From: Paenibacillus sp. LHD-117
GTDB taxonomy: Bacteria; Bacillota; Bacilli; Paenibacillales; Paenibacillaceae
DNA: 64,000 nucleotides
Reading direction: 5' to 3'
Assembly (NCBI RefSeq): GCF_030929555.1
Contig: NZ_JAVFVT010000043.1
Span: 1-64,000, forward strand
The notes beneath the pieces were generated by a model, which did not search any database, was not told the DNA's origin, and saw nothing but the letters and a program-made list of their open reading frames with translations. Position 1 is the first letter of the stretch. Each line of letters opens with the position of its first letter. Below, piece by piece: positions 17,103-25,771 of this stretch. Both the position numbers and the translations under genes were made by a program.

Positions 17103-18884
17103 GTGAAAAGCATTCAAACCCGCTTATTAATCTTGCTGCTTATTTTTATAATCCTTCCGTATTTTCTGTCCGTGCTGTTGATCTATCGGCAAACGAAAGA
17201 GAATGTGGAACGGCATGAACTTGAGAACAGCCGCGAGCAAATGCAACAGGCGTCAGAAGATCTGGCGCAATATTTTGATGACATCATTAATCTTCCGTAT
17301 ATTTTATATCGAAATCCAGACTTGTTCGGGGTGTTTGAACAAGGTTTTGAAAGTTCTCTATATTTCAACCAGCTTGAAATCAATAAAGGCATGACTACCT
17401 TTTATTTGATGAGAAGCGAGATTCGGCAGATTCGGTTTTACATCGACGAAGGGAAAAGCTCTTTTACCGTTTATAATGCCGTGTTAAGCGCCCGTAAGCG
17501 GAAGCCGGATTTATTGAAGCAAGCTTCAATTCAGAAGCTGATAAATTCTGATCGGAACTATCTGATCGAACCGCCTCATCGGATCGAGAACTATAACAAT
17601 ACGTCGTTTATACCCGAGTCGGACAAATCGATGGTATTGACGGTTCATCATAAAATATTGGATGCCTTATCGAAAAAATTTCTCGGTATCATCACGATAG
17701 ACATTGATTTGGACAAGATAGCTCGCATCTCCAATCATATTGTTCAAAAAAATAAGGAAACCGTATTGCTTTCCGATTCGGACGGCTATGTCATCTATGC
17801 AAGCGATGAAGCCCTGATCGGAAAGACGGTTCCGGCCGAATTGCAAAACAGAATCCATTCGTCGGCCGCAGGCGCACAATCTCCAGAAGGGGATATTGTC
17901 TTCACCAGAACATTGCCGGAACCGATACAGGAGTGGCGCTTTACTAAAATAACCTCAAGCCAATTTTTATTTGAAAACGTAAGGGAAACCGCCTATACGA
18001 ATATCATCGTTGGTGTAATCGTGGTCGGTCTTGGCTTGATCATGGTAGCGATTATTTCATACAAAGTTACACGGCCAATAAAGCTGCTTAGCCGAAAAGT
18101 GCTGAGCATTGAAGGCGGTAACTTGAATGCCGAGTTTGATGATCAGAGGGAGGATGAAATCGGTAATCTGGAAAGGCACATCAAGGAAATGATGAACCGG
18201 ATCAACCTTCACATCGATCGGGAGTACAAGCTTGAGATCGAGAATAGGAAAAACCAGCACAGGGCGCTAAAGTCTCAGATCAACCCACACTTTTTATTCA
18301 ATGCGCTACAATCCATTGCTGCGGTTGCCCTGCTTTCCGAATCGCCAAGAGTATATCAACTGATAACCTCCTTATCCAAAATGATGCGTTACTCCATTCG
18401 TGTGGATCAAAAGTCTACGGTTCGGAGTGAAGCGGATTACGTAAGAGCGTATTTGAACCTGCAAGAGGAACGTTTTCAAACCGATTTTAGCTTCTTGATA
18501 GAGTTGCCCGAAGCCATTCTTCCTATTCCGGTTCCGAGCATGATATTGCAGCCGCTCGTTGAAAACTTCTTTAAACACTGTTACGACGAGGGGTTTGATC
18601 AAGCCCACTTGCATATTTACGGCGAGATTCGAGATGAATGTTTGAATCTGGTTGTTGAAAATAACGGAAGAAGCATAACGGATGACGAGTTAGTGGCACT
18701 AAAAAACAAAATCTACGCGCCGGTTAACGAAGGGAACTATTCACCCCAGCATATCGGCTTGAAAAACATTCATGATCGTTTGGTGCTTCATTATGATCAG
18801 TCGGCGGGAATTGAACTGGATTCTATGCAGGGACAAGGTTTCTCCGTGCGGCTGGTGATTCCGAGCTACCTAAAGGAGGAATAA
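17103..18884 (+). CDS. YesM-type sensor histidine kinase (fructan locus)
   Basis: A membrane kinase of 593 aa with GTG start at 17103 after AAAAGGAGC. It has a first membrane helix at about 7-27, an extracellular Cache-like sensor (about 30-290), a second helix (about 300-320, NIIVGVIVVGLGLIMVAI), a HAMP linker (to about 375), then a His_kinase domain with H396 in SQINPHFLFNALQ and a HATPase (LQPLVENFFKH, then GLKNIHDRL). It phosphorylates a YesN-type partner, which is encoded 4 bases downstream at 18889. The neighbours (binding protein, levansucrase, GH32 remnant) suggest it senses sucrose or fructan products (inference). Confidence 0.88.
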   Translation: MKSIQTRLLILLLIFIILPYFLSVLLIYRQTKENVERHELENSREQMQQASEDLAQYFDDIINLPYILYRNPDLFGVFEQGFESSLYFNQLEINKGMTTFYLMRSEIRQIRFYIDEGKSSFTVYNAVLSARKRKPDLLKQASIQKLINSDRNYLIEPPHRIENYNNTSFIPESDKSMVLTVHHKILDALSKKFLGIITIDIDLDKIARISNHIVQKNKETVLLSDSDGYVIYASDEALIGKTVPAELQNRIHSSAAGAQSPEGDIVFTRTLPEPIQEWRFTKITSSQFLFENVRETAYTNIIVGVIVVGLGLIMVAIISYKVTRPIKLLSRKVLSIEGGNLNAEFDDQREDEIGNLERHIKEMMNRINLHIDREYKLEIENRKNQHRALKSQINPHFLFNALQSIAAVALLSESPRVYQLITSLSKMMRYSIRVDQKSTVRSEADYVRAYLNLQEERFQTDFSFLIELPEAILPIPVPSMILQPLVENFFKHCYDEGFDQAHLHIYGEIRDECLNLVVENNGRSITDDELVALKNKIYAPVNEGNYSPQHIGLKNIHDRLVLHYDQSAGIELDSMQGQGFSVRLVIPSYLKEE

Positions 18885-18888
18885 CGTG

Positions 18889-20052
18889 ATGAAAGCTCTT
18901 ATCGTAGACGATGAGATCAATGTAAGAAAAATTATTCGTTTTTTGGGACAGTGGGAGAAACACGGGATTACCGATGTTTTCGAAGCCAAAAATGGCATAG
19001 AGGCTAAAGTGCTAATTGAACGGGAATGTCCGGAAATTATCATGACTGATGTGAAAATGCCCAAAAATACCGGGATTGAGTTGATCGAGTGGTTGGATGC
19101 CAATGCTTATCCGGGAAAAGTGATCATGATTTCAGGGTTTGACGATTATTGTTTCATGCGCAATGCGTTCAAGTTCGGATGCTTTGATTATTTGATGAAG
19201 CCCATCGAAGATGAAATGCTGAATGAAACCTTGGCGGGAGCGGTAAAAGCCTGGGAAACGGGAGAGGAAGAGCGCCGCAAGACGGAGTCGGGTTTCTATG
19301 AGGATGTTAAGCAGTTTCGCTTAAACAGGGAGATTACCGCTGCCAGCAACGGTGAACCGTTTGATTCCGGCGAAATCGCTTTGTCTCTCCCGCAAGCGGA
19401 TGCGTACGATCTTACGATGATGTATTTTTACCAAACCCATCGCCCGGATCCCTATCTTCGGCTTTTGACCGATGAACTGGCAATGCGGGAGTGGGGGAAT
19501 GCCTATGTACTTCAGAACGACCCTAATAGCTGTGTGATCCTTTCGGTTCACGGCCAGTTCATCAGGGTAGAGGAATGGATTACCCAGCACATTGATATTC
19601 CCGTTCGTCTGGTTAGCGGCCATCCAATCGAATCGTTGGAAGAGCTCCCGCATTCTTTTCAAGCTGCACAGAGGGCAATGGTCGAACAAAACTTCAGAGC
19701 CATACATCGTTTGGCGGATTTGGATGATGCAAGGCGCATGCATGACATTGTCGCTTTTGTAGAAAAAAATTATACGGAAGAGTTAAGTTTGGACAAACTG
19801 TCGACCCGTTTCTTCCTAAGCCGTGAACATATCTCGCGGCGATTCAAGCAAGAAATAGGGATAACTCTATCCAGCTACGTCACGCAATTACGAGTTAATC
19901 AAGCCAAACGGTGGTTAAGCGAATCGGATGAGAAGATGTACTCGATTGCACTAAAGCTCGGTTACCAGGACGAGAATTACTTCTCGAGACTGTTCAAAAA
20001 AAACGTCGGCATGACGCCTCTTGAATATCGGAATGCAGGGGGAAAATCATGA
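18889..20052 (+). CDS. YesN-type response regulator with AraC DNA-binding domain
   Basis: A cytoplasmic regulator of 387 aa. The receiver spans about 1-120 (D54 in IIMTDVKMP, K in YLMKPIED). A middle region of low conservation follows, then a C-terminal AraC-type double helix-turn-helix (about 285-385; LSLDKLSTRFFLSREHISRR and YSIALKLGYQDENYFSRLFK). RBS AAAGGAGGA precedes ATG 18889; GTG 18886 is a possible alternative start. It is the cognate partner of the kinase at 17103 and its stop overlaps the start of the binding-protein gene by 4 bases, so the three are one operon. It probably activates this operon and levansucrase (inference). Confidence 0.88.
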   Translation: MKALIVDDEINVRKIIRFLGQWEKHGITDVFEAKNGIEAKVLIERECPEIIMTDVKMPKNTGIELIEWLDANAYPGKVIMISGFDDYCFMRNAFKFGCFDYLMKPIEDEMLNETLAGAVKAWETGEEERRKTESGFYEDVKQFRLNREITAASNGEPFDSGEIALSLPQADAYDLTMMYFYQTHRPDPYLRLLTDELAMREWGNAYVLQNDPNSCVILSVHGQFIRVEEWITQHIDIPVRLVSGHPIESLEELPHSFQAAQRAMVEQNFRAIHRLADLDDARRMHDIVAFVEKNYTEELSLDKLSTRFFLSREHISRRFKQEIGITLSSYVTQLRVNQAKRWLSESDEKMYSIALKLGYQDENYFSRLFKKNVGMTPLEYRNAGGKS

Positions 20053-21329
20053 GAAGAAGGGTTATTACATTTATTTTAACCGGATTGATCACCCTGTCGT
20101 TTTCTGCATGCGGAGAGGATAATCGTCCGATGGAGGAATCGGTTGCTAAAGCTGCCGATGAGACCATTACTTTAGAGGTGCTTAATCCAAAAGTGGAAAT
20201 TTCCATACCGTTCGAGCAGATGGTAAGAGAATACGAGAAAGAAAATCCGAACGTTCATATAAATGTTTTAACCTTTGGCGGAGGGGCAAATTACCTTGGC
20301 GAATTGAAAGCGAGATTTGCGGCAAATAAAGGTCCCGATATCTTTCCTAATGGCGGTTATGAAGAAGCGGCAGTCTGGAAAAGGTACCTCGAGGATTTGT
20401 CCGATCAACCATGGGTGAAACAAGTTTTTGATGAGGCGCTTGAGCCGATGAAAATGGACGGGAAAATATACGGGATGCCTATCAATTTTGAAGGTTATGG
20501 CCTTATCTACAATAAGGATTTATTCGCAAAGGCCGGGATCGATACGCCGCCAACAACCTTTACCGGATTAAAGGAAGCGGCGGAAAAGCTGCATGCCGCA
20601 GGAATTACTCCGTTTGCGGTCGGCTATTCGGATAGTTGGTTTTTCGTTCTCATGTTGAATATTGCTTTCGCGCAACAAGACGACCCGGACGCTTTTATTC
20701 AAGCATTAAATGATGGAACGCAGACCATGCACGGGAACAAAAAGTTTGAAGATATGATTCGAATGTTGGATTTGACCGTTCAATACGGCAATAAAGATTT
20801 TCTTACGACAGACTATAATTCGGAAGTTGAGTTGTTTGCAACAGGCAAAGCAGCGATCCTGAAACAAGGAAATTGGGTTCAATCCAAGATTGATCAAATA
20901 ACACCGAAGATGAACATCGGTTTTTTACCCCTGTCGATTAATGATGATGCCGGAAACGATGCGTTGCCGGTCGGCGTATCCAATAATTGGGCTGTAAATA
21001 AACAATCTTCTCCGGAGAAAAAGAAAGAAGCAAAAAAATTTTTAAACTGGATGGTTTCTTCGGAACAAGGAAAAACGTTTATGAAGGAACGATTCCATTT
21101 TATTTCGGCGTTTAGACATATAGAAACGGACCGTTCAGGACAGCTCTCGGATGATCTAATTCGTTACGCCAATGAGAAGAAAACATTGTCATGGAATTGG
21201 TTTAAATTTCCTCCAAGGGCAAGAGAGGAGTTTGGCTATCTCATGCAAGCTTATGTAGGCAACCAGATTAGCCGCGATCAATTGCTTCAGGAGCTCCAAA
21301 AGTCATGGGAAAAAACGAAGATGCAATAA
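20049..21329 (+). CDS. Family 1 extracellular sugar-binding lipoprotein without a permease
   Basis: A 426-aa solute-binding protein of the MalE-like family 1. It starts with a lipoprotein signal (FILTGLITLSFSAC, lipidated Cys about 21) and has typical features: ANKGPDIFPNGG, YGMPINFEGYGLIYNKDLF, and LFATGKAAILKQGNW. ATG 20049 overlaps the YesN stop (ATGA), indicating translational coupling. No permease or ATPase follows; the next gene is levansucrase. It may bind sugar and either serve a transporter encoded elsewhere or pass the signal to the YesM kinase, as in three-component systems with a binding-protein sensor (inference). Confidence 0.85.
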   Translation: MRRRVITFILTGLITLSFSACGEDNRPMEESVAKAADETITLEVLNPKVEISIPFEQMVREYEKENPNVHINVLTFGGGANYLGELKARFAANKGPDIFPNGGYEEAAVWKRYLEDLSDQPWVKQVFDEALEPMKMDGKIYGMPINFEGYGLIYNKDLFAKAGIDTPPTTFTGLKEAAEKLHAAGITPFAVGYSDSWFFVLMLNIAFAQQDDPDAFIQALNDGTQTMHGNKKFEDMIRMLDLTVQYGNKDFLTTDYNSEVELFATGKAAILKQGNWVQSKIDQITPKMNIGFLPLSINDDAGNDALPVGVSNNWAVNKQSSPEKKKEAKKFLNWMVSSEQGKTFMKERFHFISAFRHIETDRSGQLSDDLIRYANEKKTLSWNWFKFPPRAREEFGYLMQAYVGNQISRDQLLQELQKSWEKTKMQ

Positions 21330-21433
21330 CCCAATCAATATAAGCCCGTAGATAGATCAATTCACAACATGTCCATAACGATTCGTCTCTATTAACATTG
21401 AAAGAGAGAACAGAACATGAGAGGAGTTCGATT

Positions 21434-22900
21434 ATGAATTTCAAGAAAATGATCAAACAAGCAACAGCAGCAACCTTCGCCACGATATTGCTGGTAGGAG
21501 GAGGAACTCAAGCATTTGCGAAAGAAATAGACAACAGAGATCATAAAAAAGGATATGGCTTCTCCCATATCACGCGCGCTGACATGTTGAAATTGCCTGA
21601 ACAACAGAAGAGCGAACAATTCAAAGTGCCCGCGTTCGATGCTTCAACCATTAAGAATATTCCAGCCGCAATCAAATACGATGAGCACGGCAACAGTATT
21701 GAATTGGATGTTTGGGATACTTGGCCGCTTCAGAATGCGGACGGAACCGTGGCAAACTATAATGGCTACCAAATCGTTTTTGGTTTGGCGGGAGACCCTA
21801 AAGTAGGATCGGACACATTTATTTACTTGTTCTATAAGAAGGCAGGGGATACATCGATTGACAGCTGGAAAAATGCCGGCCGGGTATTTAAGGATAGCGA
21901 CAAATTCGTACCGAATGATACGATTCTAAACAATCAAGCCGAAGAATGGTCGGGTTCCGCAACGTTGACTTCCGACGGCGAAGTTCGCTTGTTCTACACC
22001 AATCGTCACCCTTGGGATCCGAGTCGGGGATTTTACGGGAAACAAACCTTAACGACGGCTCAAATCAACGTGTCTCAACCGGATAACGATACGCTGAAAG
22101 TGGACGGCGTAGAAGATTTCAAATCGATCTATGACGGCAAAGACGGCAAAATTTATCAAAACGTCGATATCACCGGTTTCAGCAAGGGAGACTCGATCGA
22201 TAATCATACTTTAAGAGACCCTCATTACGTGGAGGAAAACGGCCGTAAATATCTTGTTTTTGAAGCGAATACCGGAACGGAAACAGGTTACCAAGGAGAA
22301 CAATCCTTATTTAACAAAGCTTACTATGGCGGCAACAAAGCCTTCTTCCAGGCTGAGAAAAACAAATTACTGCAAAGCCCTGCCAAGCCGTATGCGGAAA
22401 TTGCGAATGGCGCAATCGGTATCATTGAATTGAATGACGATTATACGTTCAAAAAAGAAATGAAGCCGCTGCTTGCATCCAATACCGTAACGGATGAGAT
22501 TGAACGCGCCAACGTATTCGAACTGAATGGAAAATGGTATTTGTTCACAAGCTCAAGAGGATCTAAAATGTTCATTGATGGAATCGATAAAGAAGACATC
22601 TACATGTTGGGGTACGTATCGGATTCTTTAAAAGGACCGTACAAACCATTGAACGACACGGGACTTGTTCTTCATCAAGATCTTGATCCTTATGATATTA
22701 CCTGGACTTATGCTCACTTTGCGATTCCGCAAGTTGAAGGCAATAACGTGGTCATCACAAGCTATATGACGAATAGAGGCTACTTTGACGATCATCATTC
22801 CACTTTTGCACCGAGCTTCTTGATGAAGATTAAAGGTTCCAAGACTTCAGTTGTTCAAAACAGCATTTTGGAACAAGGGCAATTGACAATTAACGATTAA
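21434..22900 (+). CDS. sacB: Levansucrase (GH68)
   Basis: A secreted 488-aa GH68 enzyme that splits sucrose and polymerises fructose into levan. A signal peptide ends near residue 29 (TILLVGGGTQAFA). Catalytic residues are visible: nucleophile D95 in VWDTWPLQ, transition-state stabiliser D262 in TLRDPHYV, and acid/base E357 in DEIERANVF. The length matches Bacillus SacB (473 aa). ATG 21434 follows GAGGAG by 7 bases; a longer frame from 21398 adds a non-signal-like head. No SacY-type antiterminator target was seen in the 100-base leader, so control probably runs through the upstream YesM/YesN pair instead (inference). Confidence 0.95.
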   Translation: MNFKKMIKQATAATFATILLVGGGTQAFAKEIDNRDHKKGYGFSHITRADMLKLPEQQKSEQFKVPAFDASTIKNIPAAIKYDEHGNSIELDVWDTWPLQNADGTVANYNGYQIVFGLAGDPKVGSDTFIYLFYKKAGDTSIDSWKNAGRVFKDSDKFVPNDTILNNQAEEWSGSATLTSDGEVRLFYTNRHPWDPSRGFYGKQTLTTAQINVSQPDNDTLKVDGVEDFKSIYDGKDGKIYQNVDITGFSKGDSIDNHTLRDPHYVEENGRKYLVFEANTGTETGYQGEQSLFNKAYYGGNKAFFQAEKNKLLQSPAKPYAEIANGAIGIIELNDDYTFKKEMKPLLASNTVTDEIERANVFELNGKWYLFTSSRGSKMFIDGIDKEDIYMLGYVSDSLKGPYKPLNDTGLVLHQDLDPYDITWTYAHFAIPQVEGNNVVITSYMTNRGYFDDHHSTFAPSFLMKIKGSKTSVVQNSILEQGQLTIND

Positions 22901-22931
22901 CTGATAACAAGCCTCCTAAATAACAAAAAAA

Positions 22932-22968
22932 GAAAATGCCAATTTTAAATTGGCGTTTTCTTTTTTTA
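22932..22968 (+). terminator. Terminator after sacB
   Basis: GAAAATGCCAAT (22932-22943) pairs with ATTGGCGTTTTC (22949-22960) with one T-G pair, then T7. It separates sacB from the GH32 remnant. Confidence 0.8.
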
Positions 22969-23001
22969 ATAATGGGGCAAATAGGCAAGCGAGGTGTCGA
23001 C

Positions 23002-23628
23002 ATGAATGAAATTCACCAAGCTCATAAATGGGTGATGGCCATGGCGGAAGGAAAGAAAATAGGTTTTTACGAGTCTCGCAACTTAAAAGATTGGCACTAT
23101 ACAGGCAGCTTCATTACGGAAAATATCGGAATTGTGGAGTGTCCCGATCTTTTTATGATGCGGGCGAATGATGGTACATTGAAATGGGTGCTTGGAGCCA
23201 GCGCAAATGGTAAATCGATAGGAAAACCAAACACCTACGCCTACTGGACCGGAAACTTTGATGGAAAGGAATTTATCCCGGAGAATGTAGGATTAAGACT
23301 TCGAGAATCAACAAATAAAACCCGCCATGTAGATGTCGGAGTGTTTGTGGAAGGTCAATATTCTTACGTCAATAGAGCTTTTACAGAGCAGCCCGACAAT
23401 AGTAATCGAAATGTTGAAAGCAGAGCGCCATTTGAGGGGGAAAAGAAAAAAGTCCACTTAAAGATTCTTATTGATAAAACAAGTATTGAAGTTTTTATTG
23501 ATGATGGTGAAATCGTTTTTTCCAACGAAATATTCCCTGAAACAAACGATAAAGCAATTACTCTTTTTTCCGAAGGTGGCACCTCGATCTTTGAAAATGT
23601 TGTAATCAAGCACTTTAACAAAGATTAG
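23002..23628 (+). pseudogene. Decayed GH32 levanase/fructan hydrolase
   Basis: About 208 codons from ATG 23002 match pieces of a GH32 enzyme. The front starts in the middle of the five-bladed propeller (FYESRNLKDWHYTG) and includes the acid/base motif ECPDLF. The back is the GH32 C-terminal beta-sandwich (LKILIDKTSIEVFIDDGE and FSEGGTSIFENV). Missing are the signal peptide, the N-terminal nucleophile segment (normally NDPNG) and the propeller strands between FIPEN and VGLRLRESTN. A working enzyme is 480 aa or more, so this copy cannot be active. Yet the remaining frame is uninterrupted, so the deletions kept phase or are recent. Confidence 0.8.
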
Positions 23629-23667
23629 TCGAGTGTGGACATTGATTTTTTTGTTCAATAATACTCA

Positions 23668-23994
23668 CTAGGCCCACTGATTCCCAAATTTCTTCATTTC
23701 ATGGATGATTCCGTGAAGGGCATGTCCCTTATCGGTAAGAGCGTACTCTACCGTTGTCGGTACGGTCGGATAGACCGTCCGGGTAATAACTCCTTTATCT
23801 TCAAGATGGCGAAGCGTATCGGTCAACGATTTGGAACTAATCCCGCTCAAGACTTGTTTTAATTCGCCAAATCTTTTTTTCTCATGAAACATCATTTCGC
23901 GGATGACAAGAAAAGACCATTTTCCTCCGACAATATCAAGTGATTTTTCAATCGAACAATGAAAATCGTTTACTTGATTCTCCGTTTTTTCCAT
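23668..23994 (-). CDS. HxlR-family transcriptional regulator
   Basis: A 108-aa winged-helix regulator with the typical HxlR pattern: Cys near the N-terminus (HCSIEKSLDIVGGKWSFLVI), then RFGELKQVLSGISSKSLTDTLRHLEDKGVI and a wing ending in VEYALTDKG. RBS GAGGAGAG precedes ATG (23994, minus strand). The single Cys (position about 13) is the redox/aldehyde-sensing residue in some relatives. It is divergent from the aldo-keto reductase, the usual layout for an autoregulated redox or carbonyl-stress pair. Target sites are discussed at 24058. Confidence 0.9.
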   Translation of the reverse strand: MEKTENQVNDFHCSIEKSLDIVGGKWSFLVIREMMFHEKKRFGELKQVLSGISSKSLTDTLRHLEDKGVITRTVYPTVPTTVEYALTDKGHALHGIIHEMKKFGNQWA

Positions 23995-24033
23995 TCGAGT
24001 CTCTCCTCAAGTCTGACTTTATCTATTAACTTC

Positions 24034-24062
24034 ATTATATGCTACCTAAAAAGAGGCCTCAA
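24034..24062 (-). promoter_or_regulatory. Promoter of the HxlR gene
   Basis: On the minus strand, TTGAGG (24062-24057), a 17-base spacer and TATAAT (24039-24034) make a near-consensus sigma-A promoter 40 bases from the HxlR start codon. The -35 overlaps the first copy of the tandem repeat at 24058. Confidence 0.7.
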
Positions 24063-24079
24063 GGTTACCTCAAGGTTAC
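24058..24079. promoter_or_regulatory. Tandem 11-bp repeat, candidate HxlR operator
   Basis: CTCAAGGTTAC occurs twice in perfect tandem (24058-24068 and 24069-24079), covering the -35 region of the HxlR gene and lying upstream of the divergent reductase. An 11-bp step puts both copies on one DNA face, fitting a bound dimer. Binding by HxlR is inferred. Confidence 0.5.
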
Positions 24080-24176
24080 CAGGTAAAAAGAAAGTGCGTA
24101 CTTCATATTTCTATTCTCATGTACTATTATCTAACCTGAAAGCTGCTTGGCAGCTAGTTCAGGGGAGGGAGCAACA

Positions 24177-24284
24177 ATGAACGGAACAAGACACGCTTAT
24201 GAAGATACGGTAATCGAAGAAATGAAACCTGATCGCAGATGTTTATCCCGTAATGAAAGGATGACTTATTATGAATTATTGTAA
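24177..24284 (+). CDS. Small open frame (35 aa) overlapping the aldo-keto reductase start
   Basis: ATG 24177 follows a strong site (GGGGAGGGAGC) and reads 35 codons, MNGTRHAYEDTV then polar residues, to TAA at 24282-24284, overlapping the reductase start by 14 bases. It may be the end of a lost gene or a leader that couples translation of the reductase. No family was recognised. Confidence 0.35.
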   Translation: MNGTRHAYEDTVIEEMKPDRRCLSRNERMTYYELL

Positions 24285-25206
24285 ACTTGGAAAAACAGGG
24301 ATTGAAGTTTCTGAAGTTGGATTCGGCGCGTGGGCGATTGGCGGTGATGCCTGGGGGCCGGTCGAGGACAATCAGTCCATCAATGCGATGAGCAGGGCAT
24401 TGGAACTCGGAATCAACTTTATTGATACAGCGGATGTATATGGAAGCGGACATAGTGAAACGCTTGTCGCAAAGGTCATTAAAGAAAGGCGGGATAAAAT
24501 CATCGTTTCGACAAAAGGGGGATTGTGGGGACATCACCGCGATCCCAAAGGAGCACCGGTTTATGATAAGCCAGAGAAGATTGTTGAAGCGTGTGAAGCA
24601 AGCCTGCGCCGTCTTGAAACGGATTACATTGATATTTATTTCTGTCATCTTTGGTGGGACAAAGAAGAGGAGACGGAAGCATTCATGCGTGCTTTTGAGA
24701 TCCTGAAGAAAGATGGAAAAGTAAGGAGCGTTGGCGTCTCAACTGAGAATTTCGATTATATCAAACATTTCAATCGTGAATCCGGGCTTGATGCGGTACA
24801 ACTGGATTACAGCATCCTGAATCGTTCAACGGAAAAAGAGGTTCTTCCCTATCTCGAAGAAAATCAAATCGGAGTCGTCGTCAGAGGACCGTTAAAGATG
24901 GGATTGCTTACGGGCAAGTTTTCCAAAGACACTATATTTCCTGAAGGGGATATTCGTAAGAACTGGCCGGATGAGCCATGGTTTCAAGAAAGTCTAAAAA
25001 AGGTAGACAGCTTGCGTCCACTGGAAAATGAGCAACGTAAACTAAGTCAAGTAGCGCTGCGTTACGTTCTTAATCATCCGGCTGTATCCTCCGCGATTCC
25101 TGGCGCGAAAACACCTGAACAGGTAGAGGCGAATGCTTCTGCTTCCGTAAGGCCGCTTCTTTCTAATGAGGATCTACTTAACATTACCCAAGCGGCACCT
25201 TTCTAA
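24271..25206 (+). CDS. Aldo/keto reductase
   Basis: A 311-aa NAD(P)H-dependent carbonyl reductase of the AKR superfamily. The tetrad is visible: D and Y in FIDTADVYGSGHSE, K in IIVSTKGG and H in IYFCHLWWD. The end shows the cofactor-binding pattern (SAIPGAKTPEQVEANASA). ATG 24271 follows AAAGGATG. It is divergent from HxlR, so it is probably induced by aldehyde or redox stress (inference). The AKR family is sure; the substrate is unknown. Confidence 0.9.
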   Translation: MNYCKLGKTGIEVSEVGFGAWAIGGDAWGPVEDNQSINAMSRALELGINFIDTADVYGSGHSETLVAKVIKERRDKIIVSTKGGLWGHHRDPKGAPVYDKPEKIVEACEASLRRLETDYIDIYFCHLWWDKEEETEAFMRAFEILKKDGKVRSVGVSTENFDYIKHFNRESGLDAVQLDYSILNRSTEKEVLPYLEENQIGVVVRGPLKMGLLTGKFSKDTIFPEGDIRKNWPDEPWFQESLKKVDSLRPLENEQRKLSQVALRYVLNHPAVSSAIPGAKTPEQVEANASASVRPLLSNEDLLNITQAAPF

Positions 25207-25320
25207 ATTTTCGTTGGAGAGGAGCAAATGGAATGAAAGTTTGATAACCGGTGCTGGCGAGGGCGAGTTCTCGCGCCGGCACTGGCAGACAGCACAGGTT
25301 GAAAAAAGATATTTGAAGTG

Positions 25321-25358
25321 AGAAGAACAACTGCACTTTGGGGGTTGTTCTTCTTTGC
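25321..25358 (+). terminator. Terminator after the aldo/keto reductase
   Basis: An 11-bp perfect stem AGAAGAACAAC (25321-25331) and GTTGTTCTTCT (25344-25354), with TTG following. The T run is short. Confidence 0.65.
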
Positions 25359-25487
25359 TGCCTTCAAATCCAAAGAGACCGTTAGGGTGAACTCCACTGA
25401 TGTTTTTTTTCGTTCGTTAGATGAATAAGAGTGGATAAAAATAAAAGATTGATTTCATAGGGAGCATGGTGTATTCTTCAAATTATA

Positions 25488-25497
25488 GAAACGTTTC
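25488..25497. promoter_or_regulatory. LacI/CcpA-type operator, site 1
   Basis: GAAACGTTTC is a perfect 10-bp palindrome with the central CG typical of LacI-family and catabolite-response sites. One flank also matches site 2 (GA after the core). Confidence 0.55.
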
Positions 25498-25601
25498 GAT
25501 GTTGCATCTATGTATGAAAGGGTTTTCTAACGAGTTGTTTTGGCTAACCCCCTCCAAAATCTTAATTAATAGCAGAGATGAAGCTGTGTATCTCTGTAGT
25601 A

Positions 25602-25617
25602 ATCGAAACGTTTCGAT
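25602..25617. promoter_or_regulatory. LacI/CcpA-type operator, site 2
   Basis: ATCGAAACGTTTCGAT is a 16-bp perfect palindrome, 114 bases after site 1 and 155 before the dehydrogenase start. Two sites about 11 helical turns apart could support looping. No LacI gene adjoins; the nearest is at 55920. Confidence 0.6.
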
Positions 25618-25771
25618 GAAAAAACATGGATGATGGTTATGTATACAAAGGAGGGCTGCCTAACAAGAATAATTGTTGAAAGCGGTTTATTTCGAAGACG
25701 AAAAGACGGCCCAGGATGTTCTGCAAGGTCCTTACGGATTGATAAATACCATTTAAGGAGAGGATTCCAAA

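Larger units (their letters stand above)
25360..25771. other. Regulatory region upstream of the dehydrogenase operon
   Basis: About 410 bases without a credible gene. It contains two LacI/CcpA-type palindromes (25488 and 25602), a small hairpin CAGAGAT/ATCTCTG (25573-25579 and 25590-25596) between them, and the ribosome site AAGGAGAGG for the gene at 25772. Confidence 0.6.

Noticed and set aside
21330-21433. SacY/SacT-type antiterminator RNA target before sacB
   Set aside because: No matching stem and no terminator hairpin in the leader; only a weak TCTCT/AGAGA pairing.
25240-25290. Hairpin GGTGCTGGCGAG/CTCGCGCCGGCACTGG as a terminator
   Set aside because: Pairing is interrupted and no T run follows; the better terminator is at 25321.
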